Of a stretch of 64,000 bases of DNA, positions 12,256-25,050 are shown piece by piece. Location: contig NC_090698.1 in assembly GCF_040954835.1 (NCBI RefSeq), positions 4,462,501-4,526,500 of the forward strand, in the 5' to 3' direction. Under the pieces are notes generated by a model. The model had not been told where the DNA came from. It saw only the letters and a list, made by a program, of their open reading frames with translations, and did not search any database. The position numbers were made by a program, and so were the translations under genes. How positions within the stretch are numbered: the first letter of the stretch is position 1; every line of letters begins with the position of its first letter. This stretch comes from Lepisosteus oculatus. Its lineage: Eukaryota; Chordata; Actinopteri; Semionotiformes; Lepisosteidae.

Positions 12256-14401
12256 CTGATACCAAAACAGAACTCACACGCTGAACTACAGCATGTCCTG
12301 GAAAAGCTGGGCAAAACAACAGCGATTCTCACAATTTCACATTTTTCACTCCCATATTTCTTTCCTGCCAGTTCGGAGGGTGACATTTCAGATTCCAAAA
12401 ACACACAGGGCACTACGTTTGAAACCCCTTGCTCTTCTGAATCTCGCAAGGAAAACAGTTAGAATTTAAGTACAAAAGTGTAACGTGAATTTAAAAAAAC
12501 TCTCAAGCTATTCCCACCACAGAGACAGAAACCCTAAACGGCGGGAATTTGAAAACGGGAGAAATAAGGAAGTCATTCAGCTCCAATCCCATGTGGCAGC
12601 CAGTAATACTAGGCAGTAATTATTTTTGCTATTATAGAACCCCTAAAAGATTTTCCAGATAAAACATATCTCAAAATATATGAAAAAAGAGTCCTCACAA
12701 AAAACTCTTCTAAATATGTTGTTGAAATGCTAGACAGCAGTTCAAGTGGCACCTTGCTGCTTCTCAGCTATTCCCTCAAACTCCCACCTTTCCTTTGTTG
12801 AGCCTCTTTGTCAGATCAAGGTATTCGTCAGTACCTTGACAAGGCAGCAGCTTTCCTGTACCAGGTCTTTCAGACTGCAAAGATGCTGGGTGTGCTTAAA
12901 GATGTGTGAGAGTATCTGTGCTTAAACGCCTCCTTTATCCCTCCGACGATGCGGCCTTTCAAAGGGGTGGCAGCTCAGGAGTGCATGTGGTGTTTTCTGT
13001 GGCATAATGACACATTCAGAGAAGCGTCAGACCTCTGGGTGAGCAGGCCCTTGAAACAGGCTTGTTCCCTCAAAATACCCACAAAACAAATGAGAAAATC
13101 TAGTCTGGAAGAGTGCTCATTACCGCTGATGTCTGAAACACTACAGAGCTTGGCTGGTGGTGGAGTGGGCCTTTTAACTGGAAATTAAAGAACTTTCTTT
13201 CCTCGGTGTTGCTGCCTGGCTTTGAACTACAGCAGTCTGTAATGGAGTAGCAGCCCCTGCTAGCTGGAAAGGCAGCTAAGTAAGTTGAAAGCAAGAGCCC
13301 AGCATAGTGCTATTTAACAAAAGACAGATGTCAACTGATCAGCAGCTATGGCACATGTTGCTGCCAGACAAAACTTTCCCATATTCCCCAGAACATTTTA
13401 TCTAAATACGGACTAAAAGTAGCACAAAATACTCTTGATTTATATAAAGGCTATACAGCGTTAATACTAAAAACACACTGCAGTATGCATAACCGATTTT
13501 TACAGCTCTATTACAATCCATTATCATTAAATCCCATACCAACACACTGCCACAGATATAAGTAACAACACCAATAATAAACTATGAAACTACTGCGATC
13601 GCAGAGAAGGCATTTAATGATGTTCAGATTGCAACATTAGAAAAAGAGCAAAATGCTGTATAATCCTTGAATGGTTAACTAAAAGTATTTTTTAAAAATG
13701 TATTTCTTACAACTGATATGCATGCATATGCAGCACTTTTGTAGTATTCTCAACATGCCTAAGAATCTTTAATCATCTGGAACTGGATATTTTGCTGAAT
13801 CATGATTTCATGTTCTCTTAAAAAAGGCTATTAATCTTAATAGTGTAGTCATCCACATAGGGAAACGGAAAATATGAAATTTGCTTTGCAAGTATTAAGA
13901 ATACAATGGGAGTGACTACAGACATAACAATGAAGTGCATGTGCATTCCTGCACCTCTGTTTGGCACAACATGCAACTCCTTCTGAACATAATCATTCCA
14001 GTACTGACAGCCCGCATAAAAGTATTACCCATGAGAACCCACAGCGGTTGATATTCATCTTTTTTTTTCTTTTTTGGTCAAGGGAGGAAGCATTTTCAAT
14101 TCTTGACTTTGTGCTCGATTGTGGTAGTTTCGTTTTTTATATGCACTTGGCACAATTAAGTGGCATGGGAAGTTATTGGCCTCACATCAAGTTAGTACGC
14201 TGGTGTCCTGGTAACAGGTGGCAGAGAAGATGACAAAATATGATGAATGTTGGGATTTTGTGAGGCAGAAGCATCACATGAACAATAATAGCCTCCACGT
14301 ACTGTATGTATTTTCAAATTCACATCTTAAAACATATTTAAATACTTCGTTGGGGGAGTGCACCCCTCTAGTACTGTACTCGGTGTAGGCTAATTCAGTC
14401 C
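12256..14401. other. intergenic, AT-rich
   Basis: Nothing recognisable. Ordinary AT-rich sequence between the 5S-derived SINE and an L2-like tail. Confidence 0.5.
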
Positions 14402-14692
14402 ATTCATCCTTTTTCTAACTACTTTGTTCAATTCAGGGCCATGGGGGAGCCCAAGCCTAACCCAGCAAGCAATGGGCACATGGCAGCTTACACCCTGGAC
14501 GGGACACCAGTCCATCGCAGGGCACACACAGACACCAACACAAACACCCACACATTCTCACACCAGGGCCAGTTTCCCAGAAGCCAATTAACCTACAGTA
14601 CCAGTATGTTTTTACATTGTGGTAGGAAACTGGGGCGCACAGAGTCAAGCCACACAAACACAGGGAAATCATGCAAACTCCACACTGAAGGA
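14402..14692 (+). mobile_element. L2-like LINE 3' tail / SINE
   Basis: It carries the common fish signature CATTCATCC..., GGGCCATGGGGGAGCC, CACCCTGGACGGGACACCAG, TCCATCGCAGGGCACACACA, CAATTAACCTAC and TGCAAACTCCACACTGAAGG in the usual order. No LINE coding part is attached. Confidence 0.8.
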
Positions 14693-17600
14693 ATTCATTG
14701 AATTCATTCTGGACACATGGCTTTATTTCACAGGATTTTTACAGGATGACACCGTCCAATATTTTATTTTGCATGCTCCACAGAAAACCCTTTGAAACCT
14801 ATGGACATTCTGCTATGTTTGCAAGTCCTAGGGGCTCAAGAGAATTTGGTACTTTTTCTCAAAAATCCTGCAGGAAGGGTTTTCCATTTGGCCCATGTCG
14901 CACCACAATGCTGATTTTGTAGATCAGATTTTGTAGTTTTCCCAAATGCACGAAGGTGAACCCAGAATGAGAAGAAAGGGAAAAATATTGCGTCCCTTGC
15001 TTTCAATAAGTCCTTCGGGTAAACAGGTAGTCCGAAATCAGAACAGTGAAAGTTATCGTTTGCTGTGATGACCTCATACGTTTTGATCATTTGAAGTTGG
15101 TGAGGGGATCGCCGAGGCTGGTTCTCAGCCTCTCCAACACTTAGCATGCACCTCAGCAGGGAAGTCAGAAGCAGAAGCTCACGTACAGTACTGCAGTATA
15201 TAGACACTTTATTGCAACCCAAAAGAGGTTAAAGCAGCAAAAAAAAAATAGAACTGAAAGCCAGCAGACCAGTTCAAGCTGGTTTTCTATGGGCAAACAT
15301 GGCTTCATAAATCATATAAAAAAGATTTTAATTTCCTAACGCATGTGGCTTAAAATTTGTCAATTCAATTCCCCATTTTTACTCAGACTCCACAGAGATG
15401 TCTAACACAGAGCATATTGCTAGAAAGCACGACTTGGTATCCAACTCCGATATCCCAAGTTAACTCCCCCATTCATTGCAAATACTTTCACAAAACACAT
15501 AATTACTAAGTAACAAAGGACACCTTCCCCTCCCCCCCCTCCAAGCCCTGACCTATCTTACTTTCTGTGAAGTATTTGTCCGGCACAACGAAAGACACCC
15601 ATAAATTACTCCAGGACGCACTGTGGCAAAAGAAAACGTGGCTTTTGTAGGAGCAAAAACTGGGCGGGTGAGGCGGGAGTTTGGGGTATCGCAGAAGAGG
15701 ATGCAGGCGAGCGAGTTTAAGAAACCCTAGCTGAATAGCGAGCAGAGGCCTACGGGCCTGTTGCTAGGGTGGTGAAGATTCTGCAGCCTCGAGTCCTCTG
15801 CGCACACAAACGGCGATTGTCTGCCCTTGTCCTCACATCATTAGGAGGCAGCCTGGAGAGAAAGCCGGCTCCGAAATTTTGGTGGGAAAAGCCGTACCCA
15901 TGGGGGCAGGCTTCTGATTACGACAGACAAGGGGAGGAGGGCCTGGGGGACCCCAGAGCTGTAAACACATCACTGTGGAAGGGCTACCCCTCTCTGGTCC
16001 CCTGGGGTAAGGCTTAAGGCTCGCTTTTTCGACTTCCTTCCAATCTTTCGAATTAACGACACTTGTTAGAGATGGCTGATTTCAAGATCTATATGAAGTC
16101 GTTTTTTTTTTTTTTTGGCTCAGGAAGGCATTTGCAAATTCTCAAGGCCTGGGGTAATTAAAAATCAGATAATTGACTTCATTCTCACTGAGCTATCAAC
16201 AGGAGCCTTCTTGTTCTGGCGTTCTGTTAGGAGGTCTGGGACGAGGCACAGAAAGAGAGACAGTGCTCAGAGTTTCCTTTAACCTTTTTTTTCCCCTCTG
16301 TTTATGCCTAAAGAGCAAAGTTAAAAGCACAGAGAGATGTAGCGCTAGTTTCTTTTTTCAGCTGCTCCCCCAAGGGCCTGGGGTCTCACATTCTCGAAGA
16401 TCAGAAAGCATGACATCCCCTTTGAAATGAACCTTCTCTTTTTAATCGCCTTTTTGATAAATACCTTGACAACACCCTCCCCCCACCCCTCCAAAAAACA
16501 CATTTAACCCTTCTTCTGCCAACGGATGTCTCTCCTTTACAGAAGGGCAGCCTGACTTCACGCAGCTCCAGGTCGACGTGCAGAAATAGCCATGCAGCCT
16601 GCTCAGGCCCTTATTTCTGACGCCTGTTTCCTTGTTTGCATTCACGTGCAAATGGCCAGCTGGTGCAATTGCGCATTTCACCACAAAGTCAGGGCCGACA
16701 GAGAAAGGCTGAAGTGAGGGGCAACAATAAGATCTCTGACAATGACCACAGAGGCTGCGCTCCTAAGCCAAAAAAGAAAAAGGAAAACAGTGCAGAACAA
16801 AGCCAAGACCATCTACATAACACATGACAAAGGAGATGCCACCTCTACCCACCCCCAGTATCCCCGCCACATAGCAGAGCTGGAATTCACCATGTGAATT
16901 GCTCCTGAATTGATGCATCTGATCGATTCTATTTGACACGGGCAACACACGGCTGGAGAAATTCAAGAACTTTGTTGAGAAAAATCTCAGAAAAGCATGA
17001 AAGTGTCTGGGAAATTAACCGTTTTTAAAAAGATGGACTGGGAAAATGCTGAAGCATTTTAAATTTTGCAACAAAAAATGTTTTTTTTTTAATTCAACCC
17101 CCCCCCCCGTCCATTGAAACTATTTGAAACTCCGACAGCCCGAGTCAAACACACAGCCTTCCTGTCCAACATGACCGAGACTCTTTATATTTCTGTCGTA
17201 TTTGTAAACTGAAACGGCCTGCTTTCTGGTTGTCCCCCGAGCTGCTCACACAGAGCAAGACGGTATGCTAGCTGTCGGGTTGTTCTGTGGTTTTCTCTCC
17301 TACACCCGCCCGTGCAAAGGCCTGGGTCACGTCAAGTGTGATGAGCAGCTTTTTTCACTGGCGACAGGCTGCTTATTTAACCATTCGTGGTTGGGCCCTT
17401 ATTTAAGTTGCCTTGACAGGTACACCCTCCCATCCCGAGGGCACGAGGTACGCCGACCAGACAGAGATCAAACAGCGCTGCACCCAGATGACCGGACCCC
17501 ACCACCTCCGGGAACTTTGGAATTCTTTGGGGAGACCCGGAGGAGTGACTTCATGGGCTCTCTGCCTGCTGTGTAGCCCCGTGACCCTTCCTCAAGCGAA

Positions 17601-18705
17601 CAACCTGAGCTAGAAACAAATGCAGCCAAAACTGAAAGGGCCCCAGCTTATCGTTATGAATTTGCATTTTTCATTTTGAGCCACATCCCGAGTTTTACAG
17701 CGTTAACCAACGCACTCCACGGCGGCCTCTTTGGAGTCTTGTGTACACCAGTGAGGCTAGACCAGTCAGCTGAGGCCTGCCTGTATCATAACTTCGACTG
17801 AAAGCACGCTAGCTGCCATAAGTCTCCTCCTCGACACAGAGCAAAAGAAGTTTCACAGTCAACCACTCCCCCCCCCCCCCACACACACACACAACCTCTC
17901 TTTTACACAGAAGCACTTCATGTGTAGTTGGAGTGCAGGGGGTTGTGCAATCACCCAGCCTTTAACAGCTGGTGCCCTCAAAAGAGGCATTTGGGGATGT
18001 GCTGCTGTTAACTGAAGACTGGGCAGTTACAACAGACTCTACATAAAGGAAGTTTGTGCAATTTGATACTAAAAAAAAATGTCTGGTTTAGCAACTGTGG
18101 GAAGTCAGGCCTGAGTCAAACACAGACTAAAGCAATGAGTGTAATATGATTAGGGGCCAGACCATGAACTGTGCAAATGGCACTTCTCTATGTCTGCACT
18201 CCAACACTTTTCTGAAAAACAATGTAATCCAACAGCTTCCATCCACTAATTTAGCTGTTTAAAGATAATGGCTATTTGTGCAGACCATAGCCGCATCATG
18301 ATTTTAGACTCACAGACAGTTGATTCTTATTACTGTTGGGTACTGCATACCAGTCAAAACTGTAGCTTCTGATATCAAAACCTAGAATAGAGCCGTGTTC
18401 AGCCACGCTTTAACAGGCCAAACTAACTTTCCGTTAAAAAGCTAGAGCGAGAGGGAATTTTAAATCAGCGAAAACCAGCAGCAGTTATGGGTTTATCAAA
18501 AGCAAACTGCTCTGGTTTATGAAGTTCACTGCTAAATATAAACTGGAAGACAGTTGTGAAACAATATGACAATGACCTATGTGTGATTCCATATTCCTGA
18601 AACATTGACAGTTTTCTTTCTGCTTTTCACAGCACTGGATGTGTTTATTCTGTTTAAAGAAGAGGGCAGGGCAGTGAAAACACTTCATGAAGATAGACTC
18701 CTATG
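14693..18705. other. intergenic
   Basis: A unique CpG-containing block at about 15640-16020 (GGGCGGGTGAGGCGGGAG near 15661) and another at 17150-17600. Poly-T at 16102-16117 and a C run at 17098. No gene recognised. Confidence 0.5.
17867..17895. repeat. C13 run followed by (AC)n
   Basis: A run of 13 C is directly followed by about seven AC units. Other long G/C runs are at 3770-3780, 10799-10811 (13 G), 17098-17108, 28760-28775 and 62095-62105. Confidence 0.85.
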
Positions 18706-18790
18706 CCTGAAGAAGGCTCCACAGCAGAAACTTTGTGTTTGCTTTCTTCTCTTTTCAGCATGGAATAAACCTTTACTTGTTCTTTTGTAG
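18706..18790 (+). mobile_element. Penelope-like element tail with a hammerhead-like core
   Basis: CCTGAAGAAGGCTCCACAGC, AGAAACTTTGTG, TTCTCTTTTCAGCATGG and AATAAACCTTTACTTGTTC recur at 61.3 kb. CTGAAGA-(GGCTCCACAGC)-AGAAAC at 18707-18731 has the layout of a hammerhead catalytic core (CTGANGA, stem II, GAAA). Attribution to Penelope-like elements is from general knowledge that these carry such motifs; I did not see their reverse transcriptase here. Confidence 0.5.
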
Positions 18791-20754
18791 CTTCCTATTT
18801 GTAATATGAGATAGATATCAACTTTATGGCATTCAACTTGTGCAAGACCCTATTATTGTTGGGCAATATTTCCTGATGTTGGCTATGTGCTTTATGGTAG
18901 GTGAGGGGTTTCTCATCAAAGCAGAGGCAGGTTATGGAAGCCCCAGGTCAGACCCTGCACACCAACACCATGGAACTCTGTGAAGAATTCCTTCTGTTCT
19001 TTGCAGGTCTCAAACTTCAAGCACTCTCCTTTAGCAGAACAAAAATGTACTATAGCTAAATCTAGGAGGAAACATTATACCTCCCAAGAGGATCGGGCAC
19101 CCTCCATTCACCCGAACATCGACAGTAACAATCCCTCACACTACATCTGCATGCTTTCGGCTTAATTTCCTGACACGCTCCGTTTTTCTGTCACGTAATT
19201 GTGCTACAGACTGGCATCAAGAACTATAAGGATTTCAATCAACCACGTTTCCCAAAGGTCTTCTGTATCAGAGGCTTAAAGAATTCCCAGTTTCTTTGGC
19301 TCCAGCTCTGCACATCACACCCTGTCGCTTTGGGGTTAATCAAGTCACAAACGGACTGGGGAGTTTATCCAGGAGTACGCTGTTCTTGACCAGCACTGCT
19401 GCAGAACTGAAAAATTGAAGACAGACATTACGGTGTGGGTTGCCATCCAGAATTTTGATTAGCAATCAGACCTTCCTAAATGATTGTATTGCTTTCTGAA
19501 AACAACCCGATAGTCCCTTTTTTTCAGTAACAACTTACCAATTTAATTAATTCCTGGCAGCAGTTAAGATATAACTCAACACAATGTCCCTACATCACAA
19601 TCACCAAGTGTCTGAAAAATGGTACCAAATCCCCCTACCATCCAGAAAAAGTGGTCATAAAAACAATTGCCTTCATGGTACGGCTTACATAATAGACAGA
19701 TCTTTTTTTCATTTCTATTTTGTAATGATCTACGCTTTCACGTGAAATTATCGTCTTCTACAGTTACAATCCATGAAAGCAAGCCAATTGAGGAAACTAC
19801 ACTTTCAGTAATGATGTTATTGACACAACTGAATGCGGTTGTAACCGTCTGTCCTGATATGAGCGCACGTTAGTTATGGTCTAACCACAACATCTTGCAC
19901 AGTAGTTATCAATATAAATGTGATGGAAGTGGGTACAGAAAGCAGCAGTGTAAAACAGCACCTTATCTGCAAGCTGGGGGCTACATTTGACACCACAGTG
20001 CCTCTGTCTGGGTACTTCAATTCTTCTGGATCCCCTTCGGAGGGGTAACAATTTCTAACACTTAAAAACTGGGGCAACCGCGTGCAGCAATCCAACAGCC
20101 GCCATTCAGGAAACATTTTTCTTTCTGAAATAGTGAAAACGAAGGGTGGAAATCAACAAGTACAGAGAAGACAAACAAATAAAGCACTGGGCTTACAAAA
20201 AACAAAGACCTTTACACTGCAGCAAAACGCTTTTGCAGGTCTTGCTTTTGTAAATATGTGGTGACCGTGTGCATTTGTATATGACTTCCATAATATCAAT
20301 AACGTTATTACTGGAAATGCCCACGTGATGAATGTTTTCTGCAAAGGGCAGTTGTTAGGAACAGAAAATGAAGGCAAGGCAATAAATTCAAGGCTGACAC
20401 AGACTGACACTTTTTTATTTGTCAGGCTACACACGCTCATGGACACGTACATAATTGCATTATTCTTATTAAATGAGGTAAGGCACCGGCGGGCTGTTTA
20501 TTTGGGTTTTTCCAGCGCGCTGTTTTCCTGGCTGATGGAATGCTCGTTTCGCCTCTGGGAATGGGCACAGGCAGGTTACTGTGAGCGCTCTTCTCAGGTT
20601 AACCACAGGCCCGAGCACTGCTTCCCTTCAGTTAGCACTCCCTGTGCTGCTGGCTCCTGTCAGGATAATGCAGCGCTCGCCCTCCCCGGGTAACGCAAAC
20701 CCTATCAGGCACGGGAGGGCTGGAAAGGACTTGGAGCCCTGTACAGGGACTGAG
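18791..20754. other. intergenic
   Basis: No recognisable ORF or repeat except general AT-rich sequence. GC content rises from about 20450 towards copy A of the duplicated element. Confidence 0.5.
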
Positions 20755-21010
20755 GTGGAAAATCCTGTTCCCTGAGCTCCTGCTCCGCAGTTTCAGAGCT
20801 GGGACAGGGAAATGGACAAAAGCAAGTGATTGGAGGGACTCTCTCGTTGTGCAAATCCGGCCCCATCATCTCTGATAATGGACGATCACCTCAATGGGAA
20901 AGTTTTGGGTTTTTTTATTGATGATGACAGTTTGATATTTTGTGAGCATGTGTCCTTATTGTGAAATGTTTTCTTGGGAATTAAATTTATTTTGATAAAA
21001 AAAGAAATCT
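20755..21010 (+). promoter_or_regulatory. copy A of an inverted duplicated non-coding element
   Basis: This unique-looking segment is repeated in reverse at 44864-45127. Ungapped core blocks 20755-20830, 20834-20870 and 20872-20890 match copy B at 65/76, 35/37 and 19/19 positions by hand count. Beyond 20890 weaker collinear similarity continues (TGTGAAATG, TTTGATAAAAAAA). The core includes TTGTGCAA (20847-20854), a C/EBP-like site also kept in B. No ORF. Regulatory function is inferred from position and conservation of the pair. Confidence 0.6.
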
Positions 21011-21108
21011 GCAGGCTATCGGCTATGGGGCATTCTAAAGCCCGCCAATCTCAAGAACTGCCTCTAACAGTGGGAGTCCAGCGACATCATAATAATGTAA
21101 TGTAATAA

Positions 21109-21180
21109 TGTTGCTTTATTAGCCCTATACAATTTCTTGCATTAGGAATTCGTCTTTTCACATATCACCAGGTAACTTTA
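21109..21180 (-). mobile_element. 3'-end fragment of the tRNA-headed SINE
   Basis: GCTTTATTAGCCCTATACAA, TTTCTTGCATTAGGAATTCG and TCTTTTCAC match the complement of the SINE 3' end. Only about 70 bp remain. Confidence 0.7.
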
Positions 21181-22783
21181 ACTCCTCAGGCTGAGGTGCT
21201 TCTGTTCCCAGATTTCTCACCTGTAATATAAATATATGTTCAAAAAGAACTGCACTGGTTTTCCTCTTCGCGGCCTAAAACTTCAGATCATCACTCTGCA
21301 CGACGAACACGCTTGTTGGTGCTGGCGGCGGGCCATGCTGATACGGGCTTTACTCCAGCTCTAATCAGCCAGGCGGCAAACACATTTCCAAACTCCCGAA
21401 TGCTTTACATCACCGAAAGAGCTTGAGACAAGTGCCTGGAAAACCCAGTGCTGATGAATTCCTTGCCTTTAATTTTTACACCAGAAATGTTTGTTTTTAT
21501 TACAAACATTACAAAGAAATGAGAGGAATGAGTTTGCCTGTGGACTAATGGTTGATGTATGTGTATATACAAAAATCACTGAATATGTGTGTATATATAT
21601 TAATGTATATATATATTATAGAATAACTAAAATTCCCTCAAAACTGAAAATAGAAAAAACATCACTGTTAAAAGAAAGTCTCTGGATTCATTCAGATTCC
21701 CTTACGTTAAAACCAAAGGCAAATTTCTGAAGACTATCTGCAAATCTGTCATTTAATATGGGTGCATTTTCAAAGTTCTCGTTCCAAAAAAATGCTTAGT
21801 CTGCTCTTTCATGCAGGATACCGACTATTACATGTGACACCTCCAATGACCACTAAATTCAGTACCTTTCAAGTTCAAGGTGGATTTGAATTTTGCCATT
21901 TAAATTTGCTGTTAATCTACAACGTTTACTTTTTATGGTTATCACAGTGATGGACTCCACTTTATCCTGCTTGTTGCCATGTATGATTTTATATGAATAT
22001 TTTGCAATTTCAGGGCCCATTCATAATTTAGCAGATGGTGATCCCATTAAGGAAATGAATCCTTCAGAAGAACTACATGTATATGTGTGCATTCTGAGAA
22101 ATTATGACATTTCTCCTTATACATTTTAATGCCATTCAAACAGCATTCTAACTTTTTTGGGGGGGACAGTATTAAATCTGACTGAATCACGTGTGAATGC
22201 CTGGAGTTTAACTAGAACCAGGTAGAAAGTGTCCAAATAACTTTAAATATGCGAAAGTCTCTTAGAACCTACACAGGAATGTCTGCACCTGGAGAATTAA
22301 AAGGATACCTAAATACAGTTCCGTAAAAACACATTACACATCACAAATTTGTCTACCCTCTACTCGTGTCACACCACATCAGCTCTTGTCATGTGTCCCA
22401 GACCGTTTTTAGAAAAGACAAAAACCCATTTCACCTGCAGTAACCTCTGGCAAAAAAGCTGACTCAGGCCTTCGGTCAGATACAGCAAGGTGTGAACCCA
22501 ATCATGATGCTACTTCCCTTTTAACCAGTACAGCTGAAACTAGAGGTCGAGCACTGATGCCTCTGACCTTTCGTTTGCAGAGGCTGGGGTCTGACTGAGG
22601 CAAAAACCGAATGAAATTTCTTGCGGTGTTTTCCCTTTGCCTTTATAGGCTATACTGAGAGCACTCACAGACAACAGCCCCACGTGGCGTGTGCTGTGGA
22701 GCAAAACCACACCAGAGCAGCACTGTAGATCAGCCTCTCTGATTTTGCTTGGAGCACTGTCTTTATCCTTCTATTCATAAGAT
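21181..22783. other. intergenic
   Basis: A unique block around 21240-21440 (GGTGCTGGCGGCGGGCC); then AT-rich sequence with a TA tract. No gene recognised. Confidence 0.5.
21586..21620. repeat. (TA)n-rich low-complexity tract
   Basis: GTGTATATATATTAATG and TATATATATATTATAG. Simple sequence only. Confidence 0.8.
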
Positions 22784-23055
22784 CAGATCACTTTACTGGC
22801 CCTATACAATTTCTTGCATTTGGAATTTTTCTTTTCGCAGACCCCAGCTCGCTCTCCATGAGACACACAAACAGAGAGAGAGAAGCTTGGGGTCAGAGCG
22901 CAGGGTCAGCCATTTATAAGGCGCCCTTGGGGTTAAGAGCCTTGCTCAGGGGCCCAACAGAGTAAGATTCCTCTTGCCAGCCGTGGGATTTCATACAGCA
23001 ACATTCTAGCAACAGGCACAGATCCTTAGCCACAGAGCCACCACACCGCCCCTGG
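22784..23055 (-). mobile_element. tRNA-headed SINE, minus orientation
   Basis: It runs from GATCACTTTACTGGCCCTAT (3' end of the family) through GGGCCCAACAGAGTAAGATT to the decayed head (GATCCTTAGCCACAGAGCCA). The B box is mutated (GGATTTCATACAGC), so the copy is dead. Confidence 0.8.
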
Positions 23056-24198
23056 ATTTGACCTCAGTGACTTTTAGAGTAGCTTATCCAGCAAGATCTT
23101 CCACTCTGAGTGCAAGATGGAGACTCCCTAGACTCCAGGTTCCCCAGTTTTCAGACCAGATAATACCCAGAAGCACACTGGCCAAGAGCTCCCAGACTCC
23201 CACACGCAATCGGGGGTCCGGCACAGGTGGGGTCAGTTGGACACCCTTTGATCTTCCAGCAGCTAGTGCCCCTTGTCACTGGGTGGACGTCAGCATCCGT
23301 CCACTGAGAGACAACAAAGCCTGTCTGCGGATCTCAGAGGATTCCTGGGTCACTCCCAGACCAACTCTTTCCTAATCCTTCCTAGGCCAATGCAGAATGA
23401 CTGCAGTGATCAATCAACTGGGATTACAAGCCGTTCTTCCATAAATTATAATGACGAACACATTTTTTTTTAAGAAAGAAGACCTCGCTCTCTTCTTTTG
23501 AATCATTGCCTTTAATAGCGTCCTCTCATTAACGAACTGATCGGGAGATTGGAAAGACCATTTTTAGTTTGTAAGATATAAGAAATGACTGTTCCATTTT
23601 CAGAATTACAGAATGTTTGTAATTTTTTTCTGCTTCTGTTTTAGCTTCTGCTGATAGCACTGTTTTACACAGAACTGCAATGACTAAAGTCCTCTGATTC
23701 ATTTCTCTTGTGACTACAGGCACATGAAAGCGAACTTGGCACACCTAATCCACATGTTTAGCACTGCCATAATGTAACACAGCCTACTAAATTAGAGCTT
23801 TGGCACAGTATCTACCTACAGCATTACAGTGGAAAACAGAGATTTATTTTCTTGTTTATTGCAATTTTATGAATTCCATACTTGTGTACTGGAAACTAAA
23901 CATCATTCGGGGTGTTTCTGATAGAGCTGTGCTTATTTAGGTTTAGTTTTTGCAAACCCATCTGATTATTTTTTAACTGGTGCCTCTTCCGCTGCACCAA
24001 GTAAGGTTTCTGTCCAGAACTGCTTGAGTCCTGTAGACCAGACTTCACAAGCACTGCTCAAAGATTGCCCTTGTCCTTATCTCCTCGACACTCCCCTCTC
24101 ACATCCTCAACCACCGCCTTCTGCTGAAGTCTACCTCTACCACGTCCCCCCAACCCCATCAAAATGATCATCTCCAACGTTTAAGAAGATTATGGACA
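23056..24198. other. intergenic
   Basis: The 105-codon open frame starting at 23058 has no recognisable domain and directly abuts a SINE; I treat it as chance. Nothing else noted. Confidence 0.5.
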
Positions 24199-24370
24199 TC
24201 CATCCATCCATTTTCGAACTGCTTTATCCAATTCTGGGTCGTGGGGGAGCCAGAGCCTATCCCGGCAACCAACTGGCACGAGGCAGGATACAGACTGGAT
24301 AGGACGCCAGTCCCTCACAGGGCACACACACAGACATGCACACACTTATGCCAGGACCAGAATTCTGAGC
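24199..24370 (+). mobile_element. L2-like LINE 3' tail, truncated
   Basis: It starts CATCCATCCATTTTCGAACT, followed by GGGTCGTGGGGGAGCC, CCTATCCCGGCAACC, GACGCCAGTCCCTCACAGGG and CACACACAGACATGCACAC. The second half of the tail is absent. Confidence 0.8.
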
Positions 24371-24929
24371 GCTAGGGGCTCACAACCGACAAAGAGCTGA
24401 CTCGCCTTATTAAGGACAACTCTCTTCCACAGCTATCGCAGGTCCCAACTGGGTGGTGGGGAGGGTTAGGATTAGGGGGAATGAGGTACAGGTGGGAAGG
24501 ATTACTTGCATTTAATTCCAGGTATGGATGCAAGGAACCAAAAATATTAAACTTCTTAACACTTAAATCTTGAACTCAGGGTAGTAAACTAATTGGAAAT
24601 ACATGGGCAGGGAGAGGTGAGATGCTCCTAGCGAGATGGACTTGGAAGACGTACAAAGGCCAGCACAGGAGGACACTTGAGACTGTTGGGACTCCACTGG
24701 TACAGAATGCTGGGGGATTTCCACACTTCACAGCTCATACTAGACAAATGGCCAACCACTGAGTAGCCAGAGGGCTTCAAACAGAAAACATTTATCTAAG
24801 ATTTGCATGTCTATCCTAAATGAATGTTTCAAAAGAGCTGTCCTATGTAAAACATGCTAAACACAGACATCAGTGGGCTTTTCCTGAAGTTCCTGAACAG
24901 TTTTATATTCATATTTACCTCCAGATCCT

Positions 24930-25050
24930 GTCCCAGATACCCGGGGCTCGAGGAGGAAATACATACTGCTATGCTAGTCCATTGCAGGACACACACACAG
25001 GCACAATTAAGAAATTGGAAACACAAGGAGACCATATACACTCCACACAG
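24930..25050 (+). mobile_element. L2-like tail fragment
   Basis: Decayed fragment with GGGGCTCGAGGAGGAAATAC, TAGTCCATTGCAGGACACAC and CTCCACACAGAAGG in family order. It may be a continuation of the 24.2-kb element or a separate old copy. Confidence 0.55.

Noticed and set aside
23058-23375. 105-codon open frame
   Set aside because: It starts at a SINE boundary and has no domain or homologue that I recognise.
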